Origin: Terriglobus roseus DSM 18391
GTDB taxonomy: Bacteria > Acidobacteriota > Terriglobia > Terriglobales > Acidobacteriaceae
NCBI RefSeq assembly: GCF_000265425.1
Contig: NC_018014.1
Coordinates: 3,968,001 to 4,032,000 of the forward strand
DNA: 64,000 nucleotides
Direction of reading: 5' to 3'
Of the stretch, positions 8,381 to 17,383 are shown in pieces. A program made the position numbers and the translations under genes. The notes beneath the pieces are model-generated. The model had not been told where the DNA came from, searched no databases, and saw nothing but the letters and a program-made list of their open reading frames with translations. Each line of letters begins with the position of its first letter. The first letter of the stretch is position 1.

Positions 8381-11300
8381 GTGAGACGCCACCCAGCATT
8401 ACTCGCAATTCCCTTTGTTCTGTCGTTAAGTCCGCTGAGCATGCGTGCTCAGTTCGATTCCGGCTCAGTCCTCGGATACGTCCGTGACGCAGCGGGCGCA
8501 TCGATCCCGAGCGCAACCGTCACGTTGACCAACGTAGAGACGGGCGTGACCCAGCAGCTTACCTCTGACAAAGAGGGCAAGTTCGAGTTCTCCAGCATCC
8601 GCATCGGCGACTACCGGATCACTGCCGAAGCAGGCGGCTTCTCCAAGTCCGACAGCGGCGTCTTCTCGCTCTCGGTCAACGCGCGTCAGCGTGTCGACCT
8701 TGGCTTGAAGAACGGATCGGCAAACGAAACCGTTACCGTTACCAGCGCAGCCTCGCTCCTCGAAACCGAGAACAGCTCGCACAGCCAGCTCATCGGCACC
8801 CGCGAAGTTGAGAACCTGCCGCTCAACGGCCGCTCCTACGCCGATCTCACGCTGCTCTCCACCGGTGTGCGTAAGTCCGCACTTCAGAACAACGGCACCA
8901 CCAGCAGCCGTGAAGGCTCGTTCAACGTCAACGGCCTTCGTTCCGCCTTCAACAACTTCATGTTGGACGGTCTCGACAATAACAACTACGGCACCTCGAA
9001 CCAGGGCTTTGCGAACGAGAACATTCCGCCCTCGCCCGACGCGATCGACGAGTTCCGTGTTGAGACCAACAACTACTCCGCCGAATTCGGCCGCAACGTA
9101 GGCGCCGTCATCAACGCCGCAGTTCGCCGCGGCACCAACCAGTTCCACGGCCGCGCATGGGACTATGTCCGCAACACCATGTTCAATGCGACCGGTCCCT
9201 TCCTGGCACCCGGCCAGACCAAGCCCAAGTTCATCCGGAACCAGTTCGGTGGAACCATCGGCGGCCCCATCTGGAAGGACCACACCTTCGCGTTTGGCGA
9301 CTACGAAGCGGTACGCCAGATCTTCAACAACGCGTCCTCAACGTCGACGATCCTGACGCCCAATCAGCGGAACGGTCTGTTCTACCTCAACGACGACACC
9401 TCGAATCCCGCGAATGCAATTCCGCTGCGGGATCCCATCACCGGACGGACCTTCCTCGGCAGCATCCCGCAGGCGCAGTGGACGACCTTCGCACGGAACG
9501 TCGTATCGGCGCTGCCCACACCCAACGTTGCAGGCCTGTCGAACAACTTTGTCATCGCGCCCCGCGGCATCATCAATGACGACAAGGGTGACTTCCGCCT
9601 CGATCACACCTTCAATCAGAAGCTCTCCATCTTCGCGCGATACAGCCAGCACCGCGGTTACATCTTTGACCCGCCAAGCATCACCGGCCTCGCCGGTGGC
9701 AACAGCAACGGCAACGTAACCATCCGCAACAAGAACATCGCGGGCGGCGTCACCTGGGCTGTCACCCCCACGCAGTTGCTGGACGTCCGCTTCGGCTGGT
9801 CACGCAACGTCGGCCAGAAATTCCCGGTCAACGTCGGTCAGGCTTCCATCCTGACGCAGAGCGGTATCACCAACGGACTGCCGACCGATCCCCGGATCGT
9901 GCGTTCTCTCAATGCTCAATCCGTAACTGGCTACTCGCAGTTCGGTGCGCAGTCTTCGAACCCGCAGTTCCAGAACCCCATGGTCTTCAACCCGAAGGTG
10001 AACTACACCATCCTGAAGGGAAAGCACAGCATCAAGCTGGGCTATGAGTTCCAGGAGATTCACACGGAACTGAACGACTTCAACCCAAGCTACGGACAGG
10101 ACAACTACGCCGGCACCTACTCGGCGAATGGCAACCCTGCGAACACTACCGTTGCGTCTGGAGCACCGGCGCTGTCAGCGCAGTTGCAGCAGGCTCGCAA
10201 CATGGCGGATTTCCTCTTCGGCAACCGCTCCTCGTATGCGCTGACCACCTATGCCATCGTGAACCTGCGCCAGCGCTACAACTTCATGTACGTGCAGGAC
10301 GACATCAAGCTGACGCCATCCCTCACGGTGAATGCGGGTCTGCGGTATGAAATCGTGACCCCGCAGTGGGAGCGCGATAACAAGCTGGCTAACTTCGATC
10401 CCGCGACCAAAACGCTGGTCCAGGCCAGCAACGGCAGCACCTACAACAAGGCACTCGTAAATACGCCGAAGAACAACGTAGGCCCGCGCCTTGGCTTTGC
10501 CTACCAGATGTCGCCGAAGACGGTCATGCGTGGCGGCTACGGTATCGGTTACACACAGTGGAACCGTGCCGGTGGCGAAAACAACCTCACGTACAACGGT
10601 CCAAACGTCGTCAACGCCAACATCTCGCAGGTCACGCCTACGGCAGCAGCACTCTGCACGAACGACACACAGCTGCAATCGACCTGCTTCCGTCAAACGC
10701 AGCAGGGGTACAGCAATGTACTCACCTCACCTGCGTACTTCAACGCCTCGAACGTAACCTCGCGCTATATCCCGAAGGATTTCAAGACTGGATACCTGCA
10801 GAGCTACTTCCTGGGCATGCAACAGCAGCTTGGCGACGGCTGGCTCGTGGACCTGAGCTACGTGGGTAGCAAGGGAACGCACCTCCAGGTTCTTGCCGAC
10901 TACAACCAGGCCAATCCTGCAACGCTCAGCGCCACCTGCACCCGCAACGCATCGGTTACATCCGGCTGCCCCAACCTGTTGACGCGCCGCCCCGTCCAGG
11001 GTTTCGGTTCTATCGAAATCGCGTACGGCGGTGGATCCACCAACTACAACTCGCTGCAGTTCAAGGTGGAGAAGCGTACCAAGCTTGGTCTTTACCTCCT
11101 GAACTCGTTCACCTGGAGCCGTAACTTCGATATCTCCGGTGGCCATCTGGAAACGGCCAACGGCGACAACAGCCGCGTGAACTATCTGAACCCCAGCGCG
11201 GACTACGGCCCATCTGGCTATGATCAGCCGCTCTCGGACACCCTGGCTATCGTCTATGACCTGCCCTACGGTCATGGCCGTAAGTTCGGAGCCGGTAGCA

Positions 11301-11815
11301 ACAACTTCGTGAATGAAATTCTGGGTGGATGGCAGCTGACACTGATCAACAACATGACCAGTGGAGCTCCGATCAACTTCAACTACTCGCTCTCAAACTC
11401 GAATCCGTTGTATACCACCGACCTGGTAACTTATCGTCCTTACCGTGTCAGCGGTCAGCCGCTCTACGGTACCAACCGCGTCAAGACGGCTCAGACGGTA
11501 AACAACGTCTTCAATCCTTCTGCCTTCGTCCTGCCCACAGACACCAGCATCACCGGTTCGAATGCACCGTGGGGCACGGCGTCGCGTAACATGGGCCGTT
11601 CGAATGCCTTCTTCCAGGCCGACCTCGGTCTGCATAAGGCTTTCTCACTCTGGAGCGAGCAGTCGAAGTTCGACTTCCGCGCCGAAGCCTTCAACGTCCT
11701 CAACAAGGTCAACTACGGCGCTGCGAACAGCACCGTGGGTGGCAGCAGCTTCGGTCAGATCACCAGCGCATACCCGGCACGTCAGCTTCAGCTCGCAGCG
11801 AAGCTGATCTTCTAA
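8381..11815 (+). CDS. TonB-dependent receptor with carboxypeptidase-regulatory-like N-terminal domain (Oar-like)
   Basis: This 1144-residue outer-membrane protein starts at GTG 8381 with GGAG upstream. A signal peptide (to about residue 23) is followed by a CarboxypepD_reg-like beta-sandwich (VLGYVRDAAGASIPSATVTL to about 95). Next come a plug domain (about 120-230; ENLPLNGRSYADLTLLSTGV and DEFRVETNNYSAEFGRNVGA) and a 22-strand-type beta-barrel ending in the terminal aromatic LAAKLIF. The barrel is rich in Asn/Tyr/Gly as in acidobacterial Oar-type receptors, of which these genomes carry many. They import large substrates such as glycans or peptides using TonB. A metallophosphoesterase gene follows 28 bp later, so a phospho-ester substrate is possible but not shown. 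Confidence 0.93.
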   Translation: MRRHPALLAIPFVLSLSPLSMRAQFDSGSVLGYVRDAAGASIPSATVTLTNVETGVTQQLTSDKEGKFEFSSIRIGDYRITAEAGGFSKSDSGVFSLSVNARQRVDLGLKNGSANETVTVTSAASLLETENSSHSQLIGTREVENLPLNGRSYADLTLLSTGVRKSALQNNGTTSSREGSFNVNGLRSAFNNFMLDGLDNNNYGTSNQGFANENIPPSPDAIDEFRVETNNYSAEFGRNVGAVINAAVRRGTNQFHGRAWDYVRNTMFNATGPFLAPGQTKPKFIRNQFGGTIGGPIWKDHTFAFGDYEAVRQIFNNASSTSTILTPNQRNGLFYLNDDTSNPANAIPLRDPITGRTFLGSIPQAQWTTFARNVVSALPTPNVAGLSNNFVIAPRGIINDDKGDFRLDHTFNQKLSIFARYSQHRGYIFDPPSITGLAGGNSNGNVTIRNKNIAGGVTWAVTPTQLLDVRFGWSRNVGQKFPVNVGQASILTQSGITNGLPTDPRIVRSLNAQSVTGYSQFGAQSSNPQFQNPMVFNPKVNYTILKGKHSIKLGYEFQEIHTELNDFNPSYGQDNYAGTYSANGNPANTTVASGAPALSAQLQQARNMADFLFGNRSSYALTTYAIVNLRQRYNFMYVQDDIKLTPSLTVNAGLRYEIVTPQWERDNKLANFDPATKTLVQASNGSTYNKALVNTPKNNVGPRLGFAYQMSPKTVMRGGYGIGYTQWNRAGGENNLTYNGPNVVNANISQVTPTAAALCTNDTQLQSTCFRQTQQGYSNVLTSPAYFNASNVTSRYIPKDFKTGYLQSYFLGMQQQLGDGWLVDLSYVGSKGTHLQVLADYNQANPATLSATCTRNASVTSGCPNLLTRRPVQGFGSIEIAYGGGSTNYNSLQFKVEKRTKLGLYLLNSFTWSRNFDISGGHLETANGDNSRVNYLNPSADYGPSGYDQPLSDTLAIVYDLPYGHGRKFGAGSNNFVNEILGGWQLTLINNMTSGAPINFNYSLSNSNPLYTTDLVTYRPYRVSGQPLYGTNRVKTAQTVNNVFNPSAFVLPTDTSITGSNAPWGTASRNMGRSNAFFQADLGLHKAFSLWSEQSKFDFRAEAFNVLNKVNYGAANSTVGGSSFGQITSAYPARQLQLAAKLIF

Positions 11816-11843
11816 ATAACCCTTCGAAGGCGAGGTCATTGCA

Positions 11844-12788
11844 GTGCTCAACAGACGTCAATTCACAGGCATCGCAACCGCGTCGCTCGGCAGCCTGCTC
11901 ACCCGGAAACTCTGGGCTGAGCAGGTCCGGGCGACCGCCTCGCCCGACAAGTTCTACATCGCACTCGTCGCCGATTGCCACATCATCGACGATTACTACG
12001 TCAAAGGCAGCGAGAACGGCGTGGAGGACAACGAAAGCATCCTTGTCACCACGCCGCGTCTCGAGTCCGCACGCGACGTCATCAACAGCCTCAGCCCCGC
12101 CATCGAGCAGGTCTTCCTCATCGGCGACTACTTCCACAACTACCCATCGACCGACTACGACTTCTACTTCAAAAACACCACCCGCCTCGACCACGCCAAG
12201 GCCATCACCGACAAGTTCAAGGCGCCCGTCCACCTCGGCTTCGGGAACCACGACTACGACGTCCGCCGCGTCCCGCGCGACATGAGTCACCGCCTCTTCA
12301 AGGCAAAGTTCAACACCGATCCCTACACCGTCCTCGACTACAAGGGCTGCAAGTTCATTCACCTGAATAACTTCTTAGGCAGCACCCAGGACAACAAGGC
12401 ATCAGACTTCTACCCGAGCCTCGGCTCCCTCGGCGAACCCCAGCTCCACTGGCTCGAAGCGCAGCTCGCCGAACGCAAGCCGACCTTCATCTTCATCCAC
12501 TACCCGCTCATGCAGACACAAGCCACTGAGTTCCGCGACTACGGCCTGCAGCCCCTGCTCCGCCGCTACGCCGACACCATCCAGCTCGTCGTCTCCGGTC
12601 ACATCCACAAGTGGATCGACTTCGCCCACACCTACGGCCCGCAGCACTACATCATGGCCGCCACCCGCTACGACCCAAACGCCTACATGCTCCTCGAAGT
12701 CGACAAGCGGCACGGCAACTGGCGCTTCCTCAACGCCGACCTCGTCCAGTGGTCCACCCACTACAGCAAGCCCTACCGCGCCACCTAA
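11844..12788 (+). CDS. Tat-exported calcineurin-like metallophosphoesterase
   Basis: The 314-residue protein begins with a twin-arginine signal (MLNRRQFTGIATASLGSLLT; GTG start at 11844). Metallophosphoesterase motifs appear in order: VADCHIID (D-x-H), LIGDYFHNY (GD), GNHDYD (GNHD), FIHYPLM (H) and VVSGHIHKW (GHxH). A binuclear metal site in the periplasm is therefore expected. The substrate (phosphomono- or diester) is unknown. It sits 28 bp behind the TonB receptor and is closed by a terminator, so the two are probably one transcript that hydrolyses and takes up a common nutrient. Confidence 0.9.
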   Translation: MLNRRQFTGIATASLGSLLTRKLWAEQVRATASPDKFYIALVADCHIIDDYYVKGSENGVEDNESILVTTPRLESARDVINSLSPAIEQVFLIGDYFHNYPSTDYDFYFKNTTRLDHAKAITDKFKAPVHLGFGNHDYDVRRVPRDMSHRLFKAKFNTDPYTVLDYKGCKFIHLNNFLGSTQDNKASDFYPSLGSLGEPQLHWLEAQLAERKPTFIFIHYPLMQTQATEFRDYGLQPLLRRYADTIQLVVSGHIHKWIDFAHTYGPQHYIMAATRYDPNAYMLLEVDKRHGNWRFLNADLVQWSTHYSKPYRAT

Positions 12789-12812
12789 ACACCCATTCCG
12801 GCACAGCCGCAA

Positions 12813-12837
12813 AAGGCCCACGAGATTCGTGGGCCTT
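12813..12837 (+). terminator. Intrinsic terminator after metallophosphoesterase
   Basis: An 11-bp perfect stem AAGGCCCACGA/TCGTGGGCCTT with a 3-nt loop is followed by CCTGTTTCTC. It lies between the phosphoesterase and the dehydratase, and argues against the dehydratase starting as early as 12829. Confidence 0.8.
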
Positions 12838-12867
12838 CCTGTTTCTCACGTGCGAGACAATAGCCTC

Positions 12868-13881
12868 ATGCCGAACGTGACCGAAGCTCTCATCACCCTC
12901 GACGACATCCAGTCCGCGCGCGACCGCATCGCGGGCACCGCCATCGTCACCGGCCTCTACAAGCTCGACACGCAGCGCATGATCGCCGCCGGCTTCCACA
13001 TCCCCACCACCGCCGAGATCTGGCTCAAGGCCGAAAACGAGCAGCCGATCGGCAGCTTCAAACTCCGCGGCGCCTACAACAAGATCGCCTCGCTCACACC
13101 CGAAGAGCTCCAGCGCGGCGTCATCACCTACTCCAGCGGCAACCACGCCCAGGGCGTCGCCTTCGCCGCCCGCGCCCTTGGTGCCAAAGCCGTCATCGTC
13201 ATGCCCGAGTCCGCGCCCCTCATCAAGCGCGAAGCCACCATCGCGCTCGGTGGCGAAGTCGTCCTCGTCGGCCCCGCCTCACTCGAACGCAAGCAGAAGG
13301 CCGAAGAGCTCGTCGCCCAGCACGGCTACATCATGGTCCCGCCCTACGACGACACCTTCATCATCGCCGGCCAGGCCACCTGCGGCCTCGAAATCACCGA
13401 GCAAGCCCCCGACGCCGACCTCGTCCTCTCCCCTGTCAGCGGCGGAGGACTCCTCAGCGGCGTCGCCACCGCCGTCAAACTCGCCGGCTCCAAAGCCCAG
13501 GTCTGGGGCTGCGAACCCGAGCTCGCCGCCGACGCCCACGAGAGCTTCCGCACCAAAACCCTCGTCGAATGGCAAGGCGCGCAGACCACCCGCACCATCG
13601 CCGACGGCCTCCGCACCCAAAGCCTCGGCGAACGCAACTTCGCCCACATCCTCGAGTTCGTCGACGGCATCGTGACCGTCACCGAAGAAGAGATCCTCCA
13701 GGCCACCCGCGTCCTCCTCCTCGCAACCGACATCGTCCCCGAACCCAGCGGCGCCGTCACCCTTGCCGTCGCCCTCTTCCACGCCGCCAAGCTCCCGCCG
13801 GCCAGCAAGATCGTCGCCGTCGTCAGCGGCGGCAACATCGACCCGGGCCTCCACCAGGAACTCATCGCCGCCAAAGCGTGA
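12868..13881 (+). CDS. PLP-dependent threonine ammonia-lyase (catabolic, no ACT domain)
   Basis: Starting at ATG 12868 the enzyme is 337 residues, the length of the short threonine/serine dehydratase group without a regulatory ACT tail. The PLP lysine is in GSFKLRGAYN (Lys65). The phosphate loop is SGGGLLSG, and YSSGNHAQGVA is the substrate-binding Asn loop. It deaminates threonine (or serine) to 2-oxobutyrate (or pyruvate) and ammonia in the cytosol. An in-frame ATG at 12829 lies inside the preceding terminator hairpin and is rejected. No clear Shine-Dalgarno precedes the chosen start. Serine racemase-type activity is an alternative for this fold. Confidence 0.88.
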   Translation: MPNVTEALITLDDIQSARDRIAGTAIVTGLYKLDTQRMIAAGFHIPTTAEIWLKAENEQPIGSFKLRGAYNKIASLTPEELQRGVITYSSGNHAQGVAFAARALGAKAVIVMPESAPLIKREATIALGGEVVLVGPASLERKQKAEELVAQHGYIMVPPYDDTFIIAGQATCGLEITEQAPDADLVLSPVSGGGLLSGVATAVKLAGSKAQVWGCEPELAADAHESFRTKTLVEWQGAQTTRTIADGLRTQSLGERNFAHILEFVDGIVTVTEEEILQATRVLLLATDIVPEPSGAVTLAVALFHAAKLPPASKIVAVVSGGNIDPGLHQELIAAKA

Positions 13882-13934
13882 GACCGGCGAACGATTCCGT
13901 GACACCACCTCACTCCACACCGTCTAATACCCGT

Positions 13935-14915
13935 ATGCGCAAGCTAGCCTGTCTGCTCGTCCTCGCACTTCCTCTCGCCGCGCAGAAGCGCCCCGAACCG
14001 CCACCCGACGCGCAGCGAGCCACCGTGCTCAAGGTCGCCGACGTCTACGTCGCGCCCGACGCCCAGTCCCAGCGCGTCTCCGTCGTCACGCCCGGTCACG
14101 AAGTCCTCATCGTCGAGCGCAGCGGCCCCTGGGTCAAAGTCTTCGCCAACACCGACATTCAGGATGAGAAGGGCGAAGAAGAGCCCGAGTTCAGCGTCGA
14201 CCCCGCCGTCCTGCCCCGCTCCGGTTGGATCCGCGACAAGGGCCTCGTCAGCCCCGCCACCCCCAACGGCGATAAGCTCATCTACGGCCAGGCCGCCACC
14301 ATGGAAGCCGCAGCCGGCGAGCCGCACGCACCCAAATCCGCAGCAGGCGCCGCTCACCTCCTCTACCGCCGCGTGGCCGAGTATTTCCCCGCCTCGTCCC
14401 TCGCCGGCGAAGCCCAGTGGCGATCCGCCGACATCCGCTGGCAGGAAGAAAAGTTCGACGCCAGCACCCTGCCCAGCGCCAAGGACATGGACGCAAACCT
14501 GCGCCCCAACATCTACCAGAAAGATCTCCAGAAGATCGTCAAGAATGGCACCGGCAAATACCCCGCCCTCGCCGCCTTTGACCTGCTCGACGCAAAGCTC
14601 TGCGGCGACTGGCAGGGTCTGCCTAAATGCCCGGAAATGGAGAGCAATCTCTACCAGAAGTACGCGGACGCCTTCCCCGACGGCCCCAAAACGCCCCAGG
14701 CTCTTTGGAACGCCGTCTACCGCCAGGGCGTCCTCGTCACCATGTACACCACGGAAGAGAACAAAAAGCGCGCCGAAGCCGCCTCGCAACACGCGCACGC
14801 CCTCCGGGACACCATGGTCCAGCGCTTTCCCGCCAGCGACTACACGGCACGCGCCGTCAGTCTGGTATACAGGGTGGAGCAGGGCATCGCGATCTACGGC
14901 AGTGATCGCGACTAG
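13935..14915 (+). CDS. Exported protein with SH3-like N-terminal domain
   Basis: This 326-residue protein starts at ATG 13935 with a short signal peptide (MRKLACLLVLALPLAAQ). Residues about 30-105 look like a bacterial SH3 domain (ADVYVAPDAQSQRVSVVTPG, then VLIVERSGPWVKVFA). The rest is helical with TPR-like spacing (AHLLYRRVAEYFPASSLAGE; FPASDYTARAVSL). It is probably periplasmic, and its function is unknown. The stop is 34 bp from the uppP start on the same strand, so co-transcription is likely; a cell-wall link would fit both SH3 domains and uppP but is inference. Confidence 0.75.
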   Translation: MRKLACLLVLALPLAAQKRPEPPPDAQRATVLKVADVYVAPDAQSQRVSVVTPGHEVLIVERSGPWVKVFANTDIQDEKGEEEPEFSVDPAVLPRSGWIRDKGLVSPATPNGDKLIYGQAATMEAAAGEPHAPKSAAGAAHLLYRRVAEYFPASSLAGEAQWRSADIRWQEEKFDASTLPSAKDMDANLRPNIYQKDLQKIVKNGTGKYPALAAFDLLDAKLCGDWQGLPKCPEMESNLYQKYADAFPDGPKTPQALWNAVYRQGVLVTMYTTEENKKRAEAASQHAHALRDTMVQRFPASDYTARAVSLVYRVEQGIAIYGSDRD

Positions 14916-14949
14916 CCCGCCCCAACTCTGAAAGCCCGGTGAAGCCGCT

Positions 14950-15843
14950 TTGAACGACTACATCCTCTCCGTCATCCTCGGTATCGTGGAAGGCTTGACG
15001 GAGTTCCTCCCCGTAAGCTCCACCGCACATCTCCGCCTGACCGAAGCACTCCTCCACGTCTCGCTCACCGACCCGTTCTGGAAGATGTACACCATCGTCA
15101 TCCAGCTCGGCGCCATCCTCGCCCTGTTGCTCTTCTTCGCCATCCGCATCATCGCGTATATGCGAAGCTTCCCCCACGGCGAACGCGGCAACAAGACGTG
15201 GCTGACCCATCCCATCTCCCTCACGCTCATCGCCTTCATCTGCACCGCCATCCCGGCGAAGCTGCTGACCAAAAAGATCGGCGAAAACCTCGAGAACCTC
15301 ACCGTCATCGCACTCGCCCTCCTCATCGGCGGCATCATCATGTGGGTCGTTGACGTCTGGGCCAACCACCGCGAAGCCCGCATCACTCACGTCGAGCAGA
15401 TGGGTCTCGGCGAGGCCATCTGGATCGGCATCTGCCAGGTCCTCAGCGCCGTCATCCCCGGCACCTCGCGCTCCATGTCCACCATCGCCGCCGGACAGAT
15501 CGCAGGCCTCGATCGCTCCGCCGCGCTGGAGTTCTCCTTCCTCATCTCCATCCCGACCATGATCGCCGCCACCGGCTACTCGCTGCTGAAGGCCATCCAC
15601 CCCAGCGCCAAGGACCTGGCCTCCCAGGGCGCCGAAGCCCTCACCCCACTCGTCATGGGCCCGGAACGCTGGATCGTCCTCATCATCGGCATGGCCGTCT
15701 CCTTCATCGTGGCCTACCTCGTCGTAGCCTGGTTCCTCGGCTGGGTCCGCAAACGTGGCTTCACCATCTTCGCCATCTACCGCATCATCCTCGGCGCAGG
15801 CCTCCTCGTCTGGATGCACCTGCATCCTTCAGTCCTGAAGTAA
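14950..15843 (+). CDS. uppP: Undecaprenyl-diphosphatase
   Basis: The 297-residue integral membrane protein has the BacA/UppP signatures GIVEGLTEFLPVSSTAHL near the N-terminus and VIPGTSRSMSTIAAGQIAGL in the centre, with about eight hydrophobic helices. It dephosphorylates undecaprenyl diphosphate at the membrane so the lipid carrier can be reused for peptidoglycan and polysaccharide export. It starts at TTG 14950. The C-terminus matches the family. The polysaccharide island at 37-43 kb would draw on the same carrier. Confidence 0.96.
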   Translation: MNDYILSVILGIVEGLTEFLPVSSTAHLRLTEALLHVSLTDPFWKMYTIVIQLGAILALLLFFAIRIIAYMRSFPHGERGNKTWLTHPISLTLIAFICTAIPAKLLTKKIGENLENLTVIALALLIGGIIMWVVDVWANHREARITHVEQMGLGEAIWIGICQVLSAVIPGTSRSMSTIAAGQIAGLDRSAALEFSFLISIPTMIAATGYSLLKAIHPSAKDLASQGAEALTPLVMGPERWIVLIIGMAVSFIVAYLVVAWFLGWVRKRGFTIFAIYRIILGAGLLVWMHLHPSVLK

Positions 15844-15876
15844 CAAGCTGCCAAATCTGAAGTCAGCAAAAAACGA

Positions 15877-16163
15877 TGCCCCATTTCATGACAGTCTCAT
15901 CGCCATGAATGGGGCATTCGTGCGAAGCAAGACCGTTTCCTTCAACCGGCAGACCTGGTGCCCCACGTCTCGCTTCTGAGACGTGGGTTTCGCTCCACCA
16001 ACAAAGCTGAACCCCAAGCAAAGACGGGTGCCCCACCTTCGCGAAGCTAAGGTGGGGATTTGTGCGAAAGCCGGGTGCCCCATTCATGACGGCCTCATCG
16101 TCATGAGTGGGCCATCGCGCGAAGCGCGAACCGCTTTCGGAGGGGCATGGCTTCAGCCATGCC
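15877..16163. repeat. Cluster of five short hairpin repeats (TGCCCCA and GGCATGGC types)
   Basis: The gap between uppP and the next gene (15844-16330) holds a cluster of hairpins. They are TGCCCCAT...ATGGGGCA (15877-15916), CCCACGTCTC/GAGACGTGGG (15962-15987), CCCCACCTT/AAGGTGGGG (16031-16057), a second TGCCCCATTCATG copy from about 16076, and GGCATGGC-ttca-GCCATGCC (16135-16163). Each TGCCCCA hairpin is followed by a tail like TTCGTGCGAAGC. Related copies occur at 29140, 45515, 60326 and 61337. Short open frames across this block arise from the repeats. Nothing else is visible up to 16330. Confidence 0.8.
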
Positions 16164-16330
16164 ATCAATGCCGTAGGAAGAAGTGCGGCTTCAGCCGCTG
16201 AGAGAGTTCTTCTCATCGGCACACATCCAGGCGGAGACTACAACCCCGGGCGGTTATTCATGCAAAGGGTGCCCGCCCGAGGGAGCGAAGGCCTTCAGGC
16301 CTTTGAGTGGCCAAGAAAAGAAAGGGAACG

Positions 16331-16717
16331 TTACCCCCGGCTCCGCTCCGGCCGTGCATAAACCCAGGCCCAAGCAATCAAAACAAGCTGCAACGGAATA
16401 CGCCCATACAGCGCCCAAACCGGAACCGCGGCAAACCGCTCCGGATGCATCGCCATGTAAAAGTGCACATCGAAATAAACCACCAGCATCGCGAGGATGC
16501 CCCACGCCGCAAACCGCCGCGTCGCCGGCACCAGCAGACCAATCCCGCCCAGGATCTCCGCAGCGCCACTCACCTGCACCAGCAGCAACGGATCGCTGTA
16601 GTGCGGCGGCATAATCGCCACGTACGTCCCGCTATGCCAGAAGTGGTTGACTCCCGCCGCCACGTACAAAAGCGACTGAGCCACCAGGCCAATCATTCGA
16701 AGCTGCTTGCTCGCCAT
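16331..16717 (-). CDS. DoxX-like small integral membrane protein
   Basis: From ATG 16717 the protein is 128 residues with four hydrophobic helices (MIGLVAQSLLYVAAGVNHFW; LLLVQVSGAAEILGGIGLLV; GILAMLVVYFDVHFYMAMHP; IPLQLVLIAWAWVYA). This layout and the GAAEILGGIGLL motif match DoxX/DoxD-like proteins, whose role is poorly defined (redox or detoxification). An ATG eight codons earlier (16741) is possible but less like the family. It is single, and a repeat lies upstream. Confidence 0.75.
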   Translation of the reverse strand: MASKQLRMIGLVAQSLLYVAAGVNHFWHSGTYVAIMPPHYSDPLLLVQVSGAAEILGGIGLLVPATRRFAAWGILAMLVVYFDVHFYMAMHPERFAAVPVWALYGRIPLQLVLIAWAWVYARPERSRG

Positions 16718-16820
16718 AGCCCAATCATAGGCACAGAACAACGAATTCCAACATCTCAGCGATACACCGAAAGCGCGAGACGTCTGCCACCTTCAGCAAA
16801 TCCAAAGCGCACTGAAGGTG

Positions 16821-16853
16821 CGCGACTTCCCAGCCCAGGGCAAAGCCCTGGGT
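16821..16853. repeat. Isolated copy of the CCCAGGGC hairpin repeat
   Basis: CGCGACTTCCCAGCCCAGGG followed by caaaGCCCTGGGT. This is the same core as the 67-bp array at 49.7 kb and the copy at 53.17 kb, and it forms a CCCAGGGC/GCCCTGGG stem. Confidence 0.85.
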
Positions 16854-16890
16854 AAGCCCTGCCGACGACGTCCGACGCCACAAACAAAAA

Positions 16891-16910
16891 GGCCCCGCCA
16901 AAGCGGGGCC
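16891..16910 (-). terminator. Intrinsic terminator of the four-helix bundle gene
   Basis: Read on the minus strand: GGCCCCGC-tttg-GCGGGGCC followed by TTTTTG, a stem with a T-tract 20 bp past the stop at 16931. Confidence 0.88.
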
Positions 16911-16930
16911 TCCCTGCAACACCATAAAAA

Positions 16931-17383
16931 CTACTTGCGCGAATCGCGAGCAGCCTTCACGTAATCATGGCTGGTCTGGATATGAGCAGCCTGCGTACTC
17001 AGCAACTGGTGGATCGGCAGCGGCAGCTCATGCTTCAGTGCATCCGCATAAGCCTTCTTGGCCTTATCCTCACCCTGCTCTGCCGTCTCCAGCAGCGTGT
17101 GGTCGTCGCCGCCCAGCTTCGCCTTCAGATCACCCCAGGTGCGGTGCAGAGCACCGGCGATCGTGCCGGTCTCCTTGTACGCGTCCTGAACGCCTTCCTT
17201 GATCAGCACATCTTCCAGCTCGCCCTTGAAGCTTGCGCGCTTCAGGCTCTCTGCCAGGAAGTAACGCTTCAGGGTCTCATCCTTCAGCTTCTCGCCGATG
17301 TCCTTGAAGCCTTCCTGACCGTCGATCAGGCTTGCGATTACGTCCTTCAATACACTCTCGGTTTCCTTCAGCTGCTCTGCCAT
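16931..17383 (-). CDS. PA2169/DUF2383-type four-helix-bundle protein
   Basis: The 150-residue, fully helical, Lys/Glu-rich protein has the DUF2383 pattern. It opens with a helix LKETESVLKDVIASLIDGQE, followed by KDETLKRYFLAESLKRASFK. Later come a GTIAGALHRTWGDLKAKLGG stretch and a closing helix LLSTQAAHIQTSHDYVKAAR. It is ferritin-like in fold and cytosolic; members are often stress or stationary-phase induced, but the biochemical role is unknown. The gene is monocistronic with its own terminator. Confidence 0.88.
   Translation of the reverse strand: MAEQLKETESVLKDVIASLIDGQEGFKDIGEKLKDETLKRYFLAESLKRASFKGELEDVLIKEGVQDAYKETGTIAGALHRTWGDLKAKLGGDDHTLLETAEQGEDKAKKAYADALKHELPLPIHQLLSTQAAHIQTSHDYVKAARDSRK

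Noticed and set aside
15863-16222. 119-codon minus-strand frame behind uppP
   Set aside because: It is built entirely from the TGCCCCA and GGCATGGC repeats.
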